Positions 27,153 to 37,113 of a DNA stretch of 64,000 bases are shown here, one piece after another. The notes under the pieces were generated by a model. The model saw only the letters and a program-made list of their open reading frames with translations. It was not told where the DNA came from and made no database searches. Both the position numbers and the translations under genes were made by a program. The DNA is from Rhizobium sp. 2MFCol3.1 (GTDB lineage Bacteria; Pseudomonadota; Alphaproteobacteria; Rhizobiales; Rhizobiaceae), in assembly GCF_000377565.1 (NCBI RefSeq), contig NZ_KB898369.1, forward strand, positions 80,935 through 144,934, read 5' to 3'. The first letter of the stretch is position 1, and the number at the start of each line of letters is the position of its first letter.

Positions 27153-27177
27153 AACCTCTAAAATAGACTTGAGTTCC
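27153..27177 (-). promoter_or_regulatory. EcfG-type promoter upstream of the 26908 gene and malQ
   Basis: Minus strand: GGAAC (27177-27173), 17 bases, GTT (27155-27153). Confidence 0.6.
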
Positions 27178-27334
27178 AAAACGAAAGCCGCCGTGTACTT
27201 AGCGACACTCAACTGAGCGCGCCTGACGATCTAAGACGCCGGGCAAGCCGGTGACGCCACCAAGGTTTGCCGACATATGGGTAGCACTGGCGACTACGCC
27301 TTTGACCACGTTGAGCAAACGTTTTAGTCGTCAC

Positions 27335-27730
27335 TTATCCAGGCGCCGAGAGCCGATGCTGGGCGTCGGTTCTTCGGCCCTCTCCTTGATTGTTCGTGTG
27401 ACGCACTGGCGTCAGGTACCCCCGATCCAGTAAATGGCGACCAACAACCACTTTCGAAGTTTCCTCGTAAACGGACATGAGCAAAGCCTGAAAGCCGCCG
27501 CCCGCCGCTTTAGCATGCACATCCAAAGTCCAAGGCTGCAGCATGGCGGCCAATGACTTCACTATTTGGGGCACGATTAGATTGGAAGCCTCACAACCAT
27601 GACCTGAATACGAGGACGCACCTGTTGTAACGATGAGATCGCAGGATGCGACAGACGAAGCTGAAGCGAATGGCCCTGCGCGCAAGGAAATCACTGGACC
27701 GTCTACCTCGGCGCAAGCAGCAGTTATCAC
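27335..27730 (-). CDS. Hypothetical protein coupled to glgB
   Basis: A 131-residue frame whose GTG start overlaps the glgB stop by four bases (GTGA), the usual sign of translational coupling. The sequence begins MITAACAEVDGPVISLRAGP and has a plausible core (EASNLIVPQIVKSLAAML, SKVVVGRHLLDRGYLT), but no family is recognised. It could equally be chance. Confidence 0.35.
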   Translation of the reverse strand: MITAACAEVDGPVISLRAGPFASASSVASCDLIVTTGASSYSGHGCEASNLIVPQIVKSLAAMLQPWTLDVHAKAAGGGFQALLMSVYEETSKVVVGRHLLDRGYLTPVRHTNNQGEGRRTDAQHRLSAPG

Positions 27731-29934
27731 TCTCTGATAAAGATAAGCGTTGATAACGGCGGTAAATCGGTCTCGATTGAAGCTGCACGACCGTGAGCGG
27801 GAACGGGTTGGCCGGTGGCGTCCAGCGTATCCACTCCCGACCCACCGTAGACGCTATCGTCGGTGCTCAAAAGTCTGCGCCATAGGCCCTCGAACGGCAC
27901 GCCTATCCTATAGGCGTGGCGAGGCACGGGGGTAAAGTTCGAAACAACCAGGCAAGCGGTGCTTCGCGTCTCATCATACCGGATCATAGCTACAACTGAT
28001 TGCTCAGAATCGTCGACGACCGCCCACTCGAACCCATCTGAATGCAGATCACCGTGCTGAAGGCTCGGAAAATGCGAATACACTCGGTTGAGATCTCTGA
28101 CTAATCTCTGGAGCCCTCGATGACGAGGATCGTCAAGCAAATCCCATTCGACCGAACCGTCATGGTTCCATTCGCTTCGCTGACCGATCTCGCAACCCAT
28201 GAACAGCAGCTTTTTGCCTGGATGGCCCCACATGAAGGCGAAAAGGGCTCTTAAGTTTGCAAACTTTTGCCAGTCGTCACCGGGCATCTTCCCCAGCATC
28301 GAGCCCTTGCCGTGCACCACCTCGTCGTGTGAGAACGGTAGGACAAACCGCTCATCATAGGCGTAGACCATCCCGAACACCATGGAGCCATGGTGATACT
28401 TCCGATAGACCGGGTCATCCGACATGTAATGAAGTGTGTCGTGCATCCACCCCATGTTCCACTTCATGTCGAAACCCAATCCTCCATAAGCAGGCGAACC
28501 GGTTACTTTTGGAAAGGCTGTCGATTCTTCGGCAATCATCAACACGCCCGGATGGCGTTCATGGACGATGCTGTTGAGGTGCTTGAAGAACTCAATCGCT
28601 TCCAGGTTCTCTCGACCGCCAAATCGGTTGGGAATCCACTCCCCTTCCGGACGGCTGTAGTCCCTGTACAGCATTGAGGCTACTGCATCGACCCGCAGAC
28701 CGTCGACATGATACCGTTCCAGCCATTCGAGAGCGCTAGCAATCAGGAAGTTCTTAACCTCGGATCGCCCGAGATTATAGATCAGAGTATTCCAATCATG
28801 GTGATACCCTTCTCGTGGGTCCTCATGCTCGTACAGTGCGGTGCCGTCAAAGCGAGCCAAGCCCCAAACGTCACTTGGGAAATGGGCCGGAACCCAGTCT
28901 AGAATAACGCCTATATCGTTTTCGTGACAGCGGTTGACGAAATATCCGAAGTCCTCGGGAGTGCCGTACCTTCCGGTCGGCGCGAAAAGTCCCAAGGGCT
29001 GATATCCCCACGATCCGCCAAACGGGTACTCCATGATCGGCATCAACTCGATATGGGTAAAGCCCATCTCTTTGACATATGGCACCAGTCGCTGCGAAAG
29101 CTCGAACCAATCAAGCGACCTTCCGCCGTCAGACATCTCCCGCAGCCACGATCCCGGATGAACCTCATAGATGGACATTGGTCGGTCCATGACATCAGTC
29201 GTCGCGCGTTTTTCCATCCAGGAAGCATCTTGCCATCTGACGGGCTCAGGTGAGGCCACGACAGAAGCAGTCGATGGCGCAGCTTCGGCACTCCGTGCCA
29301 CAGGGTCGGCTTTCTGAGCGAGTAGGTTGCCCTGACTATCGAGGATCTCAAACTTGTAACGATCCCCAACCGTCAGGTCCGGAATAAAAAGTTCCCAGAC
29401 TCCGGCGTCACGCCTCAGTCGCATTGGATGTCGTCGACCATCCCAACTGTTGAAGTCTCCGACCACAGAAACCCTACGCGCGTTAGGCGCCCAGACTGCG
29501 AAACGAACGCCTGTGACCCCCTCAACGACAAGCGGGTTGGCGCCGAGTGCAGACGAAAGGCGGTAATGAGTTCCTTGTGATATCAGATGCAGATCGAGGT
29601 CACCCAACAGCGGAGCAAAGCGGTATGGGTCGTCCGTCTCTTGGGGGCCGTTAGGCCAAAGGACCCTTAGTCTGTATGGCGCCTCTCCCAACAGAGCCGC
29701 CTCAAACATTCCCTGCGCGTGAGCAAGCGAGGACACCCCCAAAACCGATCCATCTCCACGGTCGATCACTTCAACCCCGATCGCTCCAGGCGCAAAGGTA
29801 CGGATTTTTACCCTGCCATCTGATGCCAAGTGGGGACCGAGAACTGCGAAAGGGTCCCCGTGCGCGCCCTTTACGATTGCAGCAAGTTCGCTTGGATCGA
29901 GATCCGATGTTACTTCCACCAACGGCTCCATCAT
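27727..29934 (-). CDS. glgB: 1,4-alpha-glucan branching enzyme
   Basis: A 735-residue GH13 enzyme that makes alpha-1,6 branches in glycogen or other alpha-glucan. There is an N-terminal CBM48 domain (GDPFAVLGPH, then VRFAVWAPNARRVSVVGDFN), and a central barrel with the nucleophile in HVDGLRVDAVASMLY, the acid/base in VLMIAEESTAFP and FVLPFSHDEVVHGKGSM. A C-terminal beta domain follows. The ATG at 29934 overlaps the treS stop as ATGA. It is third in the glgE-treS/mak-glgB operon and supplies branched primer for GlgE. Confidence 0.96.
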   Translation of the reverse strand: MMEPLVEVTSDLDPSELAAIVKGAHGDPFAVLGPHLASDGRVKIRTFAPGAIGVEVIDRGDGSVLGVSSLAHAQGMFEAALLGEAPYRLRVLWPNGPQETDDPYRFAPLLGDLDLHLISQGTHYRLSSALGANPLVVEGVTGVRFAVWAPNARRVSVVGDFNSWDGRRHPMRLRRDAGVWELFIPDLTVGDRYKFEILDSQGNLLAQKADPVARSAEAAPSTASVVASPEPVRWQDASWMEKRATTDVMDRPMSIYEVHPGSWLREMSDGGRSLDWFELSQRLVPYVKEMGFTHIELMPIMEYPFGGSWGYQPLGLFAPTGRYGTPEDFGYFVNRCHENDIGVILDWVPAHFPSDVWGLARFDGTALYEHEDPREGYHHDWNTLIYNLGRSEVKNFLIASALEWLERYHVDGLRVDAVASMLYRDYSRPEGEWIPNRFGGRENLEAIEFFKHLNSIVHERHPGVLMIAEESTAFPKVTGSPAYGGLGFDMKWNMGWMHDTLHYMSDDPVYRKYHHGSMVFGMVYAYDERFVLPFSHDEVVHGKGSMLGKMPGDDWQKFANLRALFAFMWGHPGKKLLFMGCEIGQRSEWNHDGSVEWDLLDDPRHRGLQRLVRDLNRVYSHFPSLQHGDLHSDGFEWAVVDDSEQSVVAMIRYDETRSTACLVVSNFTPVPRHAYRIGVPFEGLWRRLLSTDDSVYGGSGVDTLDATGQPVPAHGRAASIETDLPPLSTLIFIRE

Positions 29935-32900
29935 GCGCGACCTTCCTGCAAACGTGAAACGATTTTCGAAAATCCGAAAAGCGGAATTGGCAGCCATTTG
30001 GGCCTATTTCGCGCTTCGTAGGCGATTTCATAAGCCGCCTTTTCTAAGAGGAAAATGTCGATAAGTTCGCTGACGGTTTCCGGATCGCTTGGCAGGTCGC
30101 GTGAGTCCGAAAGCGCCTTGGTATAGTTTTCGAGAAACGACTTCTCAGCGGCGCTGCCGAACCGGCGGATGACCAGCCGCCGACGCTCGTCTTGATGATC
30201 TGACACGGCGTCGTTCTCAAGGCTTGCTGTCGCTACGAGGTAGTCAAGCGAGCGAAGCAAGCCTGCCGCGTCTCTCAGCGGAGACGTCTTGGCACGACGC
30301 TCCGCAAGATTTCGTGCGGGTTCGCCTTCGAAGTCGATAATGACAGCGTCGCCTTCCGATACCAAGATCTGGCCGAGGTGAAAATCACCATGTGCACGTG
30401 TCAGCAACGTCCCCGCAGATTTTTCGGAACACTGGGCAGCAAGCTCGTGTATCTGGTCCTTCTGGGCAAGCAAGCTACGAACGCCTTCGTCGACCGCGTC
30501 ATCACCCGTGTCGTTCAGTTCCTCTAATTTTGAAAAGGCATACACGATCTCGCCGGTCACCGCCTTTTTGATCGCGGCGACGTCAGCCGGCTCGGCATGC
30601 CGTGGGGCGAAGGATTGATCATCAGTCGGCTTGGCCAGGAGGACATGCAGCTCTCCGAGGCGTTGGCCGACCATGGCAACGAAATTTAAGAGAGGGTCTA
30701 GTTGGTCGTCGGCTAGCTCAAGGTCGGCTTCCGTCGTTACAATTTCGTCTGCGACGCGCCGCAGATTGGCCAGCATCCAGTTCCACGCGTCACCTTGATT
30801 GCGGACAGCTCCTTGAACGACGATGAGGGTCGAGCGGCGACCTTCGCCATCGGTGCGCGCTATTTCGCCGAGCAGGGGCGCAGTATGCTCATATCCTTGT
30901 TCGGTGAGAAAGCGCGTCATCTCAACTTCGGGGTGGATACCCTCGAACACGTGCCTGATAAGCTTGATCATCGCGACGTCGCCGATAATGAGCGAACTGT
31001 TGGACTGTTCGGCCGAGAGCCACCTGATTTCCATTTGGTCGGTGATATCAAGGCGGTCCAGATGGTCGGTGCCAATATATTCGATCGTGCCGGAGCGACC
31101 GGTAATCATCGACCGGTTTTTCAGGCCCTCAACGATCCCCCGTCCCATCGAATCCACAGTAAAGCCGTCCGTTAGGAACCCGACCCGCCGCCCCTGTCTG
31201 ATTCTTGCCAAGGCAAGCTGCTGGCCAAGGATATTGGTCGTGGTGTCGTCCCATTCGACGGCAAGCGGGAGCTGATAGCTCTCGACGTGGTCAGGTAGGG
31301 TCGCTTCAAGCTCGCCTAACACCACGCCGTCGGCAAAGGGGATCGGGGTGGCTGAAATCAGTCTTGCCGATTGAAGTGCTTGGTCCTTGGCACCGAACCA
31401 GCGCCGCCTTGACAGATATGCTGGTAGGATATCGCCACTCAACACCCGCTCGTGCTGGGGTTCATCCACGAGCTCCATCAGGCTGCGGCGAATAACAACT
31501 GTGTGAAAATCTGGAAGTTGCTCGGGCGGAGCTGTGCGCCACGCTGGACCGTCCGATTGATCGGTGAGCTGGAACCAGAAAAACCCGTATGGCGGCAATG
31601 TAAGAAGGTAGGTGAGCTGTCCGATCGGCGGAAAAGGTGACATTCCCGTTAGCTCGACTGGGACCCGCCCCTCATAGGCTGAAAGGTCGAGTTCGACGGC
31701 TTGCGGTACTCTTGATAGATTAGCGACGCATAAGATGACCTCCCCTTCGTGCTCACGAAGGTAAGCAAGGATGCGTCGGTTCTCAGGCGTGAGAAAGCGT
31801 AGCGATCCTCTGCCGAAGGCCGGGTGGCGGCCGCGCAGCGCTAGCATGCGGCGGGTCCAGTTCAACAATGAGTGGGCGTCAGAGGTCTGGGATTCGACGT
31901 TGAGAGCCTCATAGCCGTATTGAGCGTCCGATACAGGCGGTAAGACGAGCCGCGCAGGATTGGCTTTCGAAAAGCCGCCGTTGCGGTCGGGAGACCACTG
32001 CATCGGTGTGCGAACGCCGTCGCGATCGCCGAGATAGATGTTGTCACCCATTCCGATCTCGTCACCATAGTAAAGAACGGGCGTGCCGGGCATCGACAGC
32101 AAAAGCGCGTTCATTAGCTCAATCCGTCTGCGGTCACGCTCCATCAGCGGTGCGAGGCGGCGACGGATGCCCAGATTGATACGTGCCCTCTTGTCAGACG
32201 CATAGGTATCCCAGAGATAGTCGCGTTCTGCATCCGTCACCATCTCGAGCGTGAGCTCATCGTGATTTCTAAGGAATATCGCCCACTGGCAAGTGTCAGG
32301 AATATCTGGCGTCTGCCGCATGATGTCGGTAATCGGGAAGCGGTCTTCCTTAGCGATAGCCATATACATCCGGGGCATAAGTGGGAAATGGAACGCCATG
32401 TGGCACTCGTCTCCCTCCCCAAAATATTCACGGGTGTCTTCAGGCCACTGGTTGGCTTCGGCGAGCAACATGACCCCTGGGTGGGTTTCATCGAGCGCCG
32501 CTCGAATACGCTTCAAGATCGCGTGTGTTTCCGGCAGATTCTCATTGATCGTTCCCTCCCTTTCGACGAGGTAAGGGATCGCATCCAAACGAAAGCCATC
32601 AATACCCGTCTCAAGCCAGAAGCGCATTACAGACAGGAGCTCCTTCATGACGAGCGGATTGTCGAAATTCAGGTCAGGCTGATGCGAATAGAAACGGTGC
32701 CAATAGTACGCCCCGGCCGTCTGGTCCCACGTCCAGTTGGACTTTTCGGTGTCTATGAAAATGATGCGGGTCTCGGGAAACTTTTGGTCCGTGTCCGACC
32801 AAACATAGAAATTGCGCTCCGGACTATCCGCAGGGGCGAGCCTTGCTCTTTGAAACCATGGATGCTGGTCGGAGGTGTGATTAATCACCAGCTCCATTAT

Positions 32901-33227
32901 CACGCGAATGTTGCGATCATGGGCCGCGGCAACGAACTTACGGAAGTCGTCGATCGTCCCATAATCGGGACTTACGCTGCCGTAATCTGCAATGTCATAC
33001 CCGTCGTCGCGCCTGGGTGAGGGAAAGAAAGGCAGAAGCCATATCGCCGTCACGCCCAGCGCTGCGATATGATCGAGCTTCTCGAAGAGACCTTCGAAGT
33101 CCCCTATCCCGTCGCCATTGGCGTCGTAAAAGGACTTTATATGCAATTGATAGATGATAGCGTCCTTGTACCACAAGGTGTCGCTGGCGGTCTTCGTGGC
33201 GCTTTCGCCCATTGACACGTCGTCCAT
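29931..33227 (-). CDS. treS: Trehalose synthase / maltokinase fusion
   Basis: A 1098-residue bifunctional enzyme. Residues about 1-560 are TreS (GH13), interconverting trehalose and maltose: YQLHIKSFYDANGDGIGDF, nucleophile region GIDGFRLDAIPYL, acid/base VMLLAEANQWPED and FLRNHDELTLEMV. The C-terminal half is a maltokinase making maltose-1-phosphate: the kinase motif reads RAHGDFHLGQILVSEGD and the metal-binding segment AVIIDFEGEP. Fusion channels maltose to GlgE. AGGAG precedes the ATG at 33227, one base after glgE ends. Confidence 0.95.
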   Translation of the reverse strand: MDDVSMGESATKTASDTLWYKDAIIYQLHIKSFYDANGDGIGDFEGLFEKLDHIAALGVTAIWLLPFFPSPRRDDGYDIADYGSVSPDYGTIDDFRKFVAAAHDRNIRVIMELVINHTSDQHPWFQRARLAPADSPERNFYVWSDTDQKFPETRIIFIDTEKSNWTWDQTAGAYYWHRFYSHQPDLNFDNPLVMKELLSVMRFWLETGIDGFRLDAIPYLVEREGTINENLPETHAILKRIRAALDETHPGVMLLAEANQWPEDTREYFGEGDECHMAFHFPLMPRMYMAIAKEDRFPITDIMRQTPDIPDTCQWAIFLRNHDELTLEMVTDAERDYLWDTYASDKRARINLGIRRRLAPLMERDRRRIELMNALLLSMPGTPVLYYGDEIGMGDNIYLGDRDGVRTPMQWSPDRNGGFSKANPARLVLPPVSDAQYGYEALNVESQTSDAHSLLNWTRRMLALRGRHPAFGRGSLRFLTPENRRILAYLREHEGEVILCVANLSRVPQAVELDLSAYEGRVPVELTGMSPFPPIGQLTYLLTLPPYGFFWFQLTDQSDGPAWRTAPPEQLPDFHTVVIRRSLMELVDEPQHERVLSGDILPAYLSRRRWFGAKDQALQSARLISATPIPFADGVVLGELEATLPDHVESYQLPLAVEWDDTTTNILGQQLALARIRQGRRVGFLTDGFTVDSMGRGIVEGLKNRSMITGRSGTIEYIGTDHLDRLDITDQMEIRWLSAEQSNSSLIIGDVAMIKLIRHVFEGIHPEVEMTRFLTEQGYEHTAPLLGEIARTDGEGRRSTLIVVQGAVRNQGDAWNWMLANLRRVADEIVTTEADLELADDQLDPLLNFVAMVGQRLGELHVLLAKPTDDQSFAPRHAEPADVAAIKKAVTGEIVYAFSKLEELNDTGDDAVDEGVRSLLAQKDQIHELAAQCSEKSAGTLLTRAHGDFHLGQILVSEGDAVIIDFEGEPARNLAERRAKTSPLRDAAGLLRSLDYLVATASLENDAVSDHQDERRRLVIRRFGSAAEKSFLENYTKALSDSRDLPSDPETVSELIDIFLLEKAAYEIAYEARNRPKWLPIPLFGFSKIVSRLQEGRA

Positions 33228-33228
33228 A

Positions 33229-36200
33229 TCAAATTTCTCCTGTCCTGACGCGCCAGATGGCGAATGGCAAATATGATGGATCGAGCCTCAGCGTCTGCCA
33301 CTTCCCCGTAAGCGAGAACCGGCTGCCGCTGACCAAGTCGTCCACCTCGATCGTTCCGCCGTCGTCCTGACCGGACTTCCATAAGGGGATTTCGACAGTG
33401 CTTTCTTCTACCGCGTGTGGATTGAGGCAGATTGCGATGAGCAGAACGTTATGGCGGCCGGGCGCCGCCTTTTCGAAGAACATCACATTCGGATTTGATG
33501 AGTTGAGAAGAGTGAGGCCAAGATGAGAATGAAGAGCAGGATTCTCCCGGCGGATCCGGTTCAACGTCGTTATTTCTGATTTAATGTTGCCGGGGCGGTC
33601 ATAGTCCCACGCGCGGATCTCATACTTCTCGCTGTCAGCGTATTCCTTGCGTTTGGCGTCTGGGCGCCCCTCGCAAAGCTCAAATCCGTTGTAAACGCCC
33701 CAAAGCCCCGAAAGGGTAGCAGCGAGGCTGGCCCGAATGACAAACGCTGGCCGAGGCGCGTTTTGGAGAAAGTCTGGGTTGATGTCGTGCGTATTGACGA
33801 AGAAATGAGGCCGAAAGAATTCCTTAGCCTCGGTCTGGGTGATCTCGCTCATGTACTGTTCGAGCTCCCACCTGGTGTTGCGCCATGTGAAATACGTGTA
33901 CGACTGAGAAAAGCCCACCTTAGCTAGCCGATACATCACTTTCGGTCTGGTGAACGCTTCGGATAGAAACACGACCTCAGGATGTCGCGCGCGGATGTCT
34001 CCGATCAGCCATTCCCAGAAGGGGAACGGCTTGGTATGCGGATTGTCGACGCGAAAAAGCTTAACGCCCTCGTTGACCCAAAGCTGAACGATATCTCGCA
34101 ACTCTTCCCAAAGCGCAGGTACTGCGTCTTGCGCGTAGAAGTCGACGTTGACGATGTCCTCGTATTTTTTCGGCGGGTTTTCGGCAAAGCGGATCGTCCC
34201 GTTTGGCCGCCATTCGAACCAGCCGGGATGCTCTATCAGCCAAGGGTGGTCCGGAGATGCTTGAATTGCAAGATCCAACGCCAGTTCCAGACCCTCCTTT
34301 CTTGTCGCCGCGATCAACCGCCGAAAGGATTCAAACCCGCCAAGTTGAGGATGGATGGCATCATGGCCGCCATCGGACGAGCCGATCGCGTAAGGGCTTC
34401 CCGGGTCATTGGGCGTGGACGTAAGGCTGTTGTTTCGACCTTTCCTGTTGGTGCTACCGATTGGATGGATCGGAGGAAAATAAAGGACGTCGAATCCCAT
34501 CTCTCGAATTGCCGGCAAACGACCGATGACGTCGTCGAAAGTCCCGTGCCGTTCCACCTCTCCGCTCTGCGATCGCGGAAACACCTGGTACCAGCTAGCA
34601 AATGATGCCTCGACGCGCTCAGCATCGACGAAATAGGGCGGTGATCGAACTCGAAAGGGTCGCTGATCTGCGTCAGACATCAGATCCGACACATGAGAGG
34701 ATAACAGCAGTCTCGTCTTCGCCGTCGGGTCAGCTTTCGCCAGACTGTCTGCAATCTCGATAAGCTTGGCGTGTAGTGTGGCGTTTGCCTCACCCGCCGT
34801 TGAAGCGACAGCCTTGCCGACCAGCGCCTCTCCCTCGATCAGTTCCAACGTTAGATCGAGGCCTGCTTCAGCTTTCTTGGAAAGCTCGTACCGGTAGATG
34901 GCGAACGGATTTTTCCAGGCCTCAACGCAAAATTCAAACCGGCCGAGCCGATCGGGACGAAATGCTCCAACCCAGCGATCGTTATTATCGAGTTGCAGCG
35001 GCGATTCGTGCCAAACATCATCGCCTACACCGCGGTGCAGCAGGGACGCTGCAAGGTGATCGTGGCCGTCGGAAAAAATGTCGGCTTGGACGCAGACCAG
35101 ATCGCCCACGACCCGCTTTACCGGAAAACGTCCCCCGTCGACTTGAGGCTCGATGTTTTCTATCGCGATCCGCTGCGATTGCGCGGTGGCCTTTTCCGGT
35201 GAGGTCAAGATCTCAAGGGCGATCGCGGGACGCGCAGCCGCAGGCAGCTTCCCCACCTCGCCAGGCAAAAGGCGGCCAAGTGTAGCTTTTAGATCAGGAA
35301 AAAATGGCGGCGCCGCCGTCGATATGATGTCCTGTGGGTACGGCGAAGGATTGCGAAGATCTCTGTTAATCGCGAGGAACGTGACCTCGCTTGCGATACG
35401 CAGATCGGGAGCGTCCGAGAAGGTGATGACGCTGACCCGGTCGGAGGTCTGACAGTCATACGGCGAGACGGTTTTGCGCGATGCCATCCCGCCGTTGACC
35501 TCTCGGACCGCTGCAGAAATATCGAACTCACCGCTTGAGGCCATCATACGCAAGTCTTGGCCCGAACCCCTCGTGGAATCTTGCGGTAAGACGGCCCCGT
35601 ATTCAAACCCCATAGGGATCAGGATACCATCGCCAAGTTCCGCGGAGAGCCTGAGCGAGCGAAGGCATTTCCGCTGGCGTATCTCACGGCTCTCAGTCCC
35701 ATGTGCGAGCCGTCTTGCAAACGGCGCTTCCGGAAAAGCGACTTGCTGACCCAACTGTCTTTGCAAGCGGTGTTCTTCAAGAAGCCAACCATCGCGCATG
35801 TTCCACCAAGCAAGTGAGGAAAACGTTCCGTCGAAGCCGAGGCCTTGTAACTTTTTGCGAAAGGCGAAATCGGTGCCAGGCGTATAAACCAGCCGCAACG
35901 GCTGGTTTCTGGCTGCTATCGGACTAGCAACGAGCTTCAGATCTGCCTCGCTCAACTCGTCAAGACCCAAGTAACGAAACCCAGAGATGCCGGCTGCAGA
36001 CAACCGCGAAACGACGCCTAGAAGGCGGTCTAAATCGCCACTTTGACCACTATGTCGCCAAGGAGCGGATGGTGAGCGTCTGGGATCGAGCGAGCCGGAG
36101 CAATCGCCCCCGGCTGATCCCTCACCGGAAAATGCGACATCCATCATAAGAGAGATGCCCCGCAAGCGCGCGGCATCGCATAAAAACGCGGCGCATTCTT

Positions 36201-36432
36201 CAATTCCGCTGGAAAGTTTCAATGCGGGATCGACAAAGCCGTAATCTGACGACGCAAAAATGCTTCCTTCCTGATCCTGCCTTCGGAAGAAAGGAGCCGT
36301 CAGAACCGTGTCAAAGTTTAGGGAAGCGGCATGATCGAACACGGCAAGCCAGCTCATCGCATGGGGCAGGTCCAGCGGATTAACGTAATAAATACGAGGT
36401 CCTGGGCTGTCCGCGCGTCTCGGAGTTGTCAT
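33229..36432 (-). CDS. glgE: Maltose-1-phosphate maltosyltransferase GlgE with an extra N-terminal domain
   Basis: Uses maltose-1-phosphate to extend alpha-1,4-glucan. The protein is 1067 residues from ATG 36432; classical GlgE is about 660-700. The C-terminal 660 residues are canonical: a DUF3416 domain (RIAIENIEPQVDGGRFPVKR), then the barrel with the nucleophile in KLFRVDNPHTKPF and the acid/base in VVFLSEAFTRP. The first ~400 residues resemble a second GH13 barrel but read GISGFRYLGL where the nucleophile GFRxD is expected, so it is probably inactive. The start is chosen because GGAGA precedes it and the EcfG-type -10 lies 58 bases upstream, excluding ATG 36546. Confidence 0.92.
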   Translation of the reverse strand: MTTPRRADSPGPRIYYVNPLDLPHAMSWLAVFDHAASLNFDTVLTAPFFRRQDQEGSIFASSDYGFVDPALKLSSGIEECAAFLCDAARLRGISLMMDVAFSGEGSAGGDCSGSLDPRRSPSAPWRHSGQSGDLDRLLGVVSRLSAAGISGFRYLGLDELSEADLKLVASPIAARNQPLRLVYTPGTDFAFRKKLQGLGFDGTFSSLAWWNMRDGWLLEEHRLQRQLGQQVAFPEAPFARRLAHGTESREIRQRKCLRSLRLSAELGDGILIPMGFEYGAVLPQDSTRGSGQDLRMMASSGEFDISAAVREVNGGMASRKTVSPYDCQTSDRVSVITFSDAPDLRIASEVTFLAINRDLRNPSPYPQDIISTAAPPFFPDLKATLGRLLPGEVGKLPAAARPAIALEILTSPEKATAQSQRIAIENIEPQVDGGRFPVKRVVGDLVCVQADIFSDGHDHLAASLLHRGVGDDVWHESPLQLDNNDRWVGAFRPDRLGRFEFCVEAWKNPFAIYRYELSKKAEAGLDLTLELIEGEALVGKAVASTAGEANATLHAKLIEIADSLAKADPTAKTRLLLSSHVSDLMSDADQRPFRVRSPPYFVDAERVEASFASWYQVFPRSQSGEVERHGTFDDVIGRLPAIREMGFDVLYFPPIHPIGSTNRKGRNNSLTSTPNDPGSPYAIGSSDGGHDAIHPQLGGFESFRRLIAATRKEGLELALDLAIQASPDHPWLIEHPGWFEWRPNGTIRFAENPPKKYEDIVNVDFYAQDAVPALWEELRDIVQLWVNEGVKLFRVDNPHTKPFPFWEWLIGDIRARHPEVVFLSEAFTRPKVMYRLAKVGFSQSYTYFTWRNTRWELEQYMSEITQTEAKEFFRPHFFVNTHDINPDFLQNAPRPAFVIRASLAATLSGLWGVYNGFELCEGRPDAKRKEYADSEKYEIRAWDYDRPGNIKSEITTLNRIRRENPALHSHLGLTLLNSSNPNVMFFEKAAPGRHNVLLIAICLNPHAVEESTVEIPLWKSGQDDGGTIEVDDLVSGSRFSLTGKWQTLRLDPSYLPFAIWRVRTGEI

Positions 36433-36489
36433 CGATGTTGTCTCCAAAGCGGGCGCCGCTCGCGCCATTTCCTTAGACTGAGCTTTAGA

Positions 36490-36514
36490 AACTTGCGGGC
36501 GGTACGGTTGTTCC
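36490..36514 (-). promoter_or_regulatory. EcfG-type promoter of the glgE-treS-glgB operon
   Basis: Minus strand: GGAAC (36514-36510), 17 bases, GTT (36492-36490). It puts the operon start near 36482 and links trehalose/alpha-glucan metabolism to general stress. Confidence 0.7.
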
Positions 36515-36861
36515 TCAACATGCAGCGCGGTATCACGTGCATACATTTGGCTGGAAGGAAGCCAGCATTCTATAATCGAAATGATATCGGATGATCTGCG
36601 CAAAGCGCGCTTTTGCCCGCCTAGTAAGCGGCATAAGCCTAGGTTCTCGGCGACGAGACTTGGACGTTGGGGCGCTTCGGTCGTGATGTGGTCGCAGCGC
36701 CGTTGTGCGACCGGATGGCATGTTCCAGCACGATGGGCGCCAGCAAAGGCGGATCCGGTTTGCATCAATCGTTGCGAAATGGCAGCCTGGGGTTCACCCA
36801 GTTTGATCGTTCAATCCAGTTCGCTGAAGCAGCTTATCAAGAGCGTACAAATGAAAGCTCA

Positions 36862-37113
36862 TCAGACGTGAGTGTCGGGAGCAAAAGCACCGTCCTCACG
36901 CAGTTTTTTTGTTCTAGCTGGCGCGGTCGCGTAAGTACCCGTTCCAGCTTGGCGAAGGGCCTCCCGCTCTTTGAGCGTCCTTCGCCGCTGCAGTCTTCTT
37001 GGCTCGGTACGAAGCTTTTTGCACGTCATGAGCTTGCCGAATTTCGGTTTGGCCGCGTCGTGCGACACAAGTGCGAGGACGTGTACGTCGCGATCTTCAA
37101 GCGCTTCCCTCAT
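36862..37113 (-). CDS. Small basic hypothetical protein
   Basis: An 83-residue frame starting MREALEDRDVHVLALVSHDA, then strongly basic (LRTEPRRLQRRRTLKERE). Its ATG lies inside the end of the gene at 37097-37306, and GGAG is about ten bases upstream. Possibly translationally coupled. Moderate to low certainty. Confidence 0.4.
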   Translation of the reverse strand: MREALEDRDVHVLALVSHDAAKPKFGKLMTCKKLRTEPRRLQRRRTLKEREALRQAGTGTYATAPARTKKLREDGAFAPDTHV

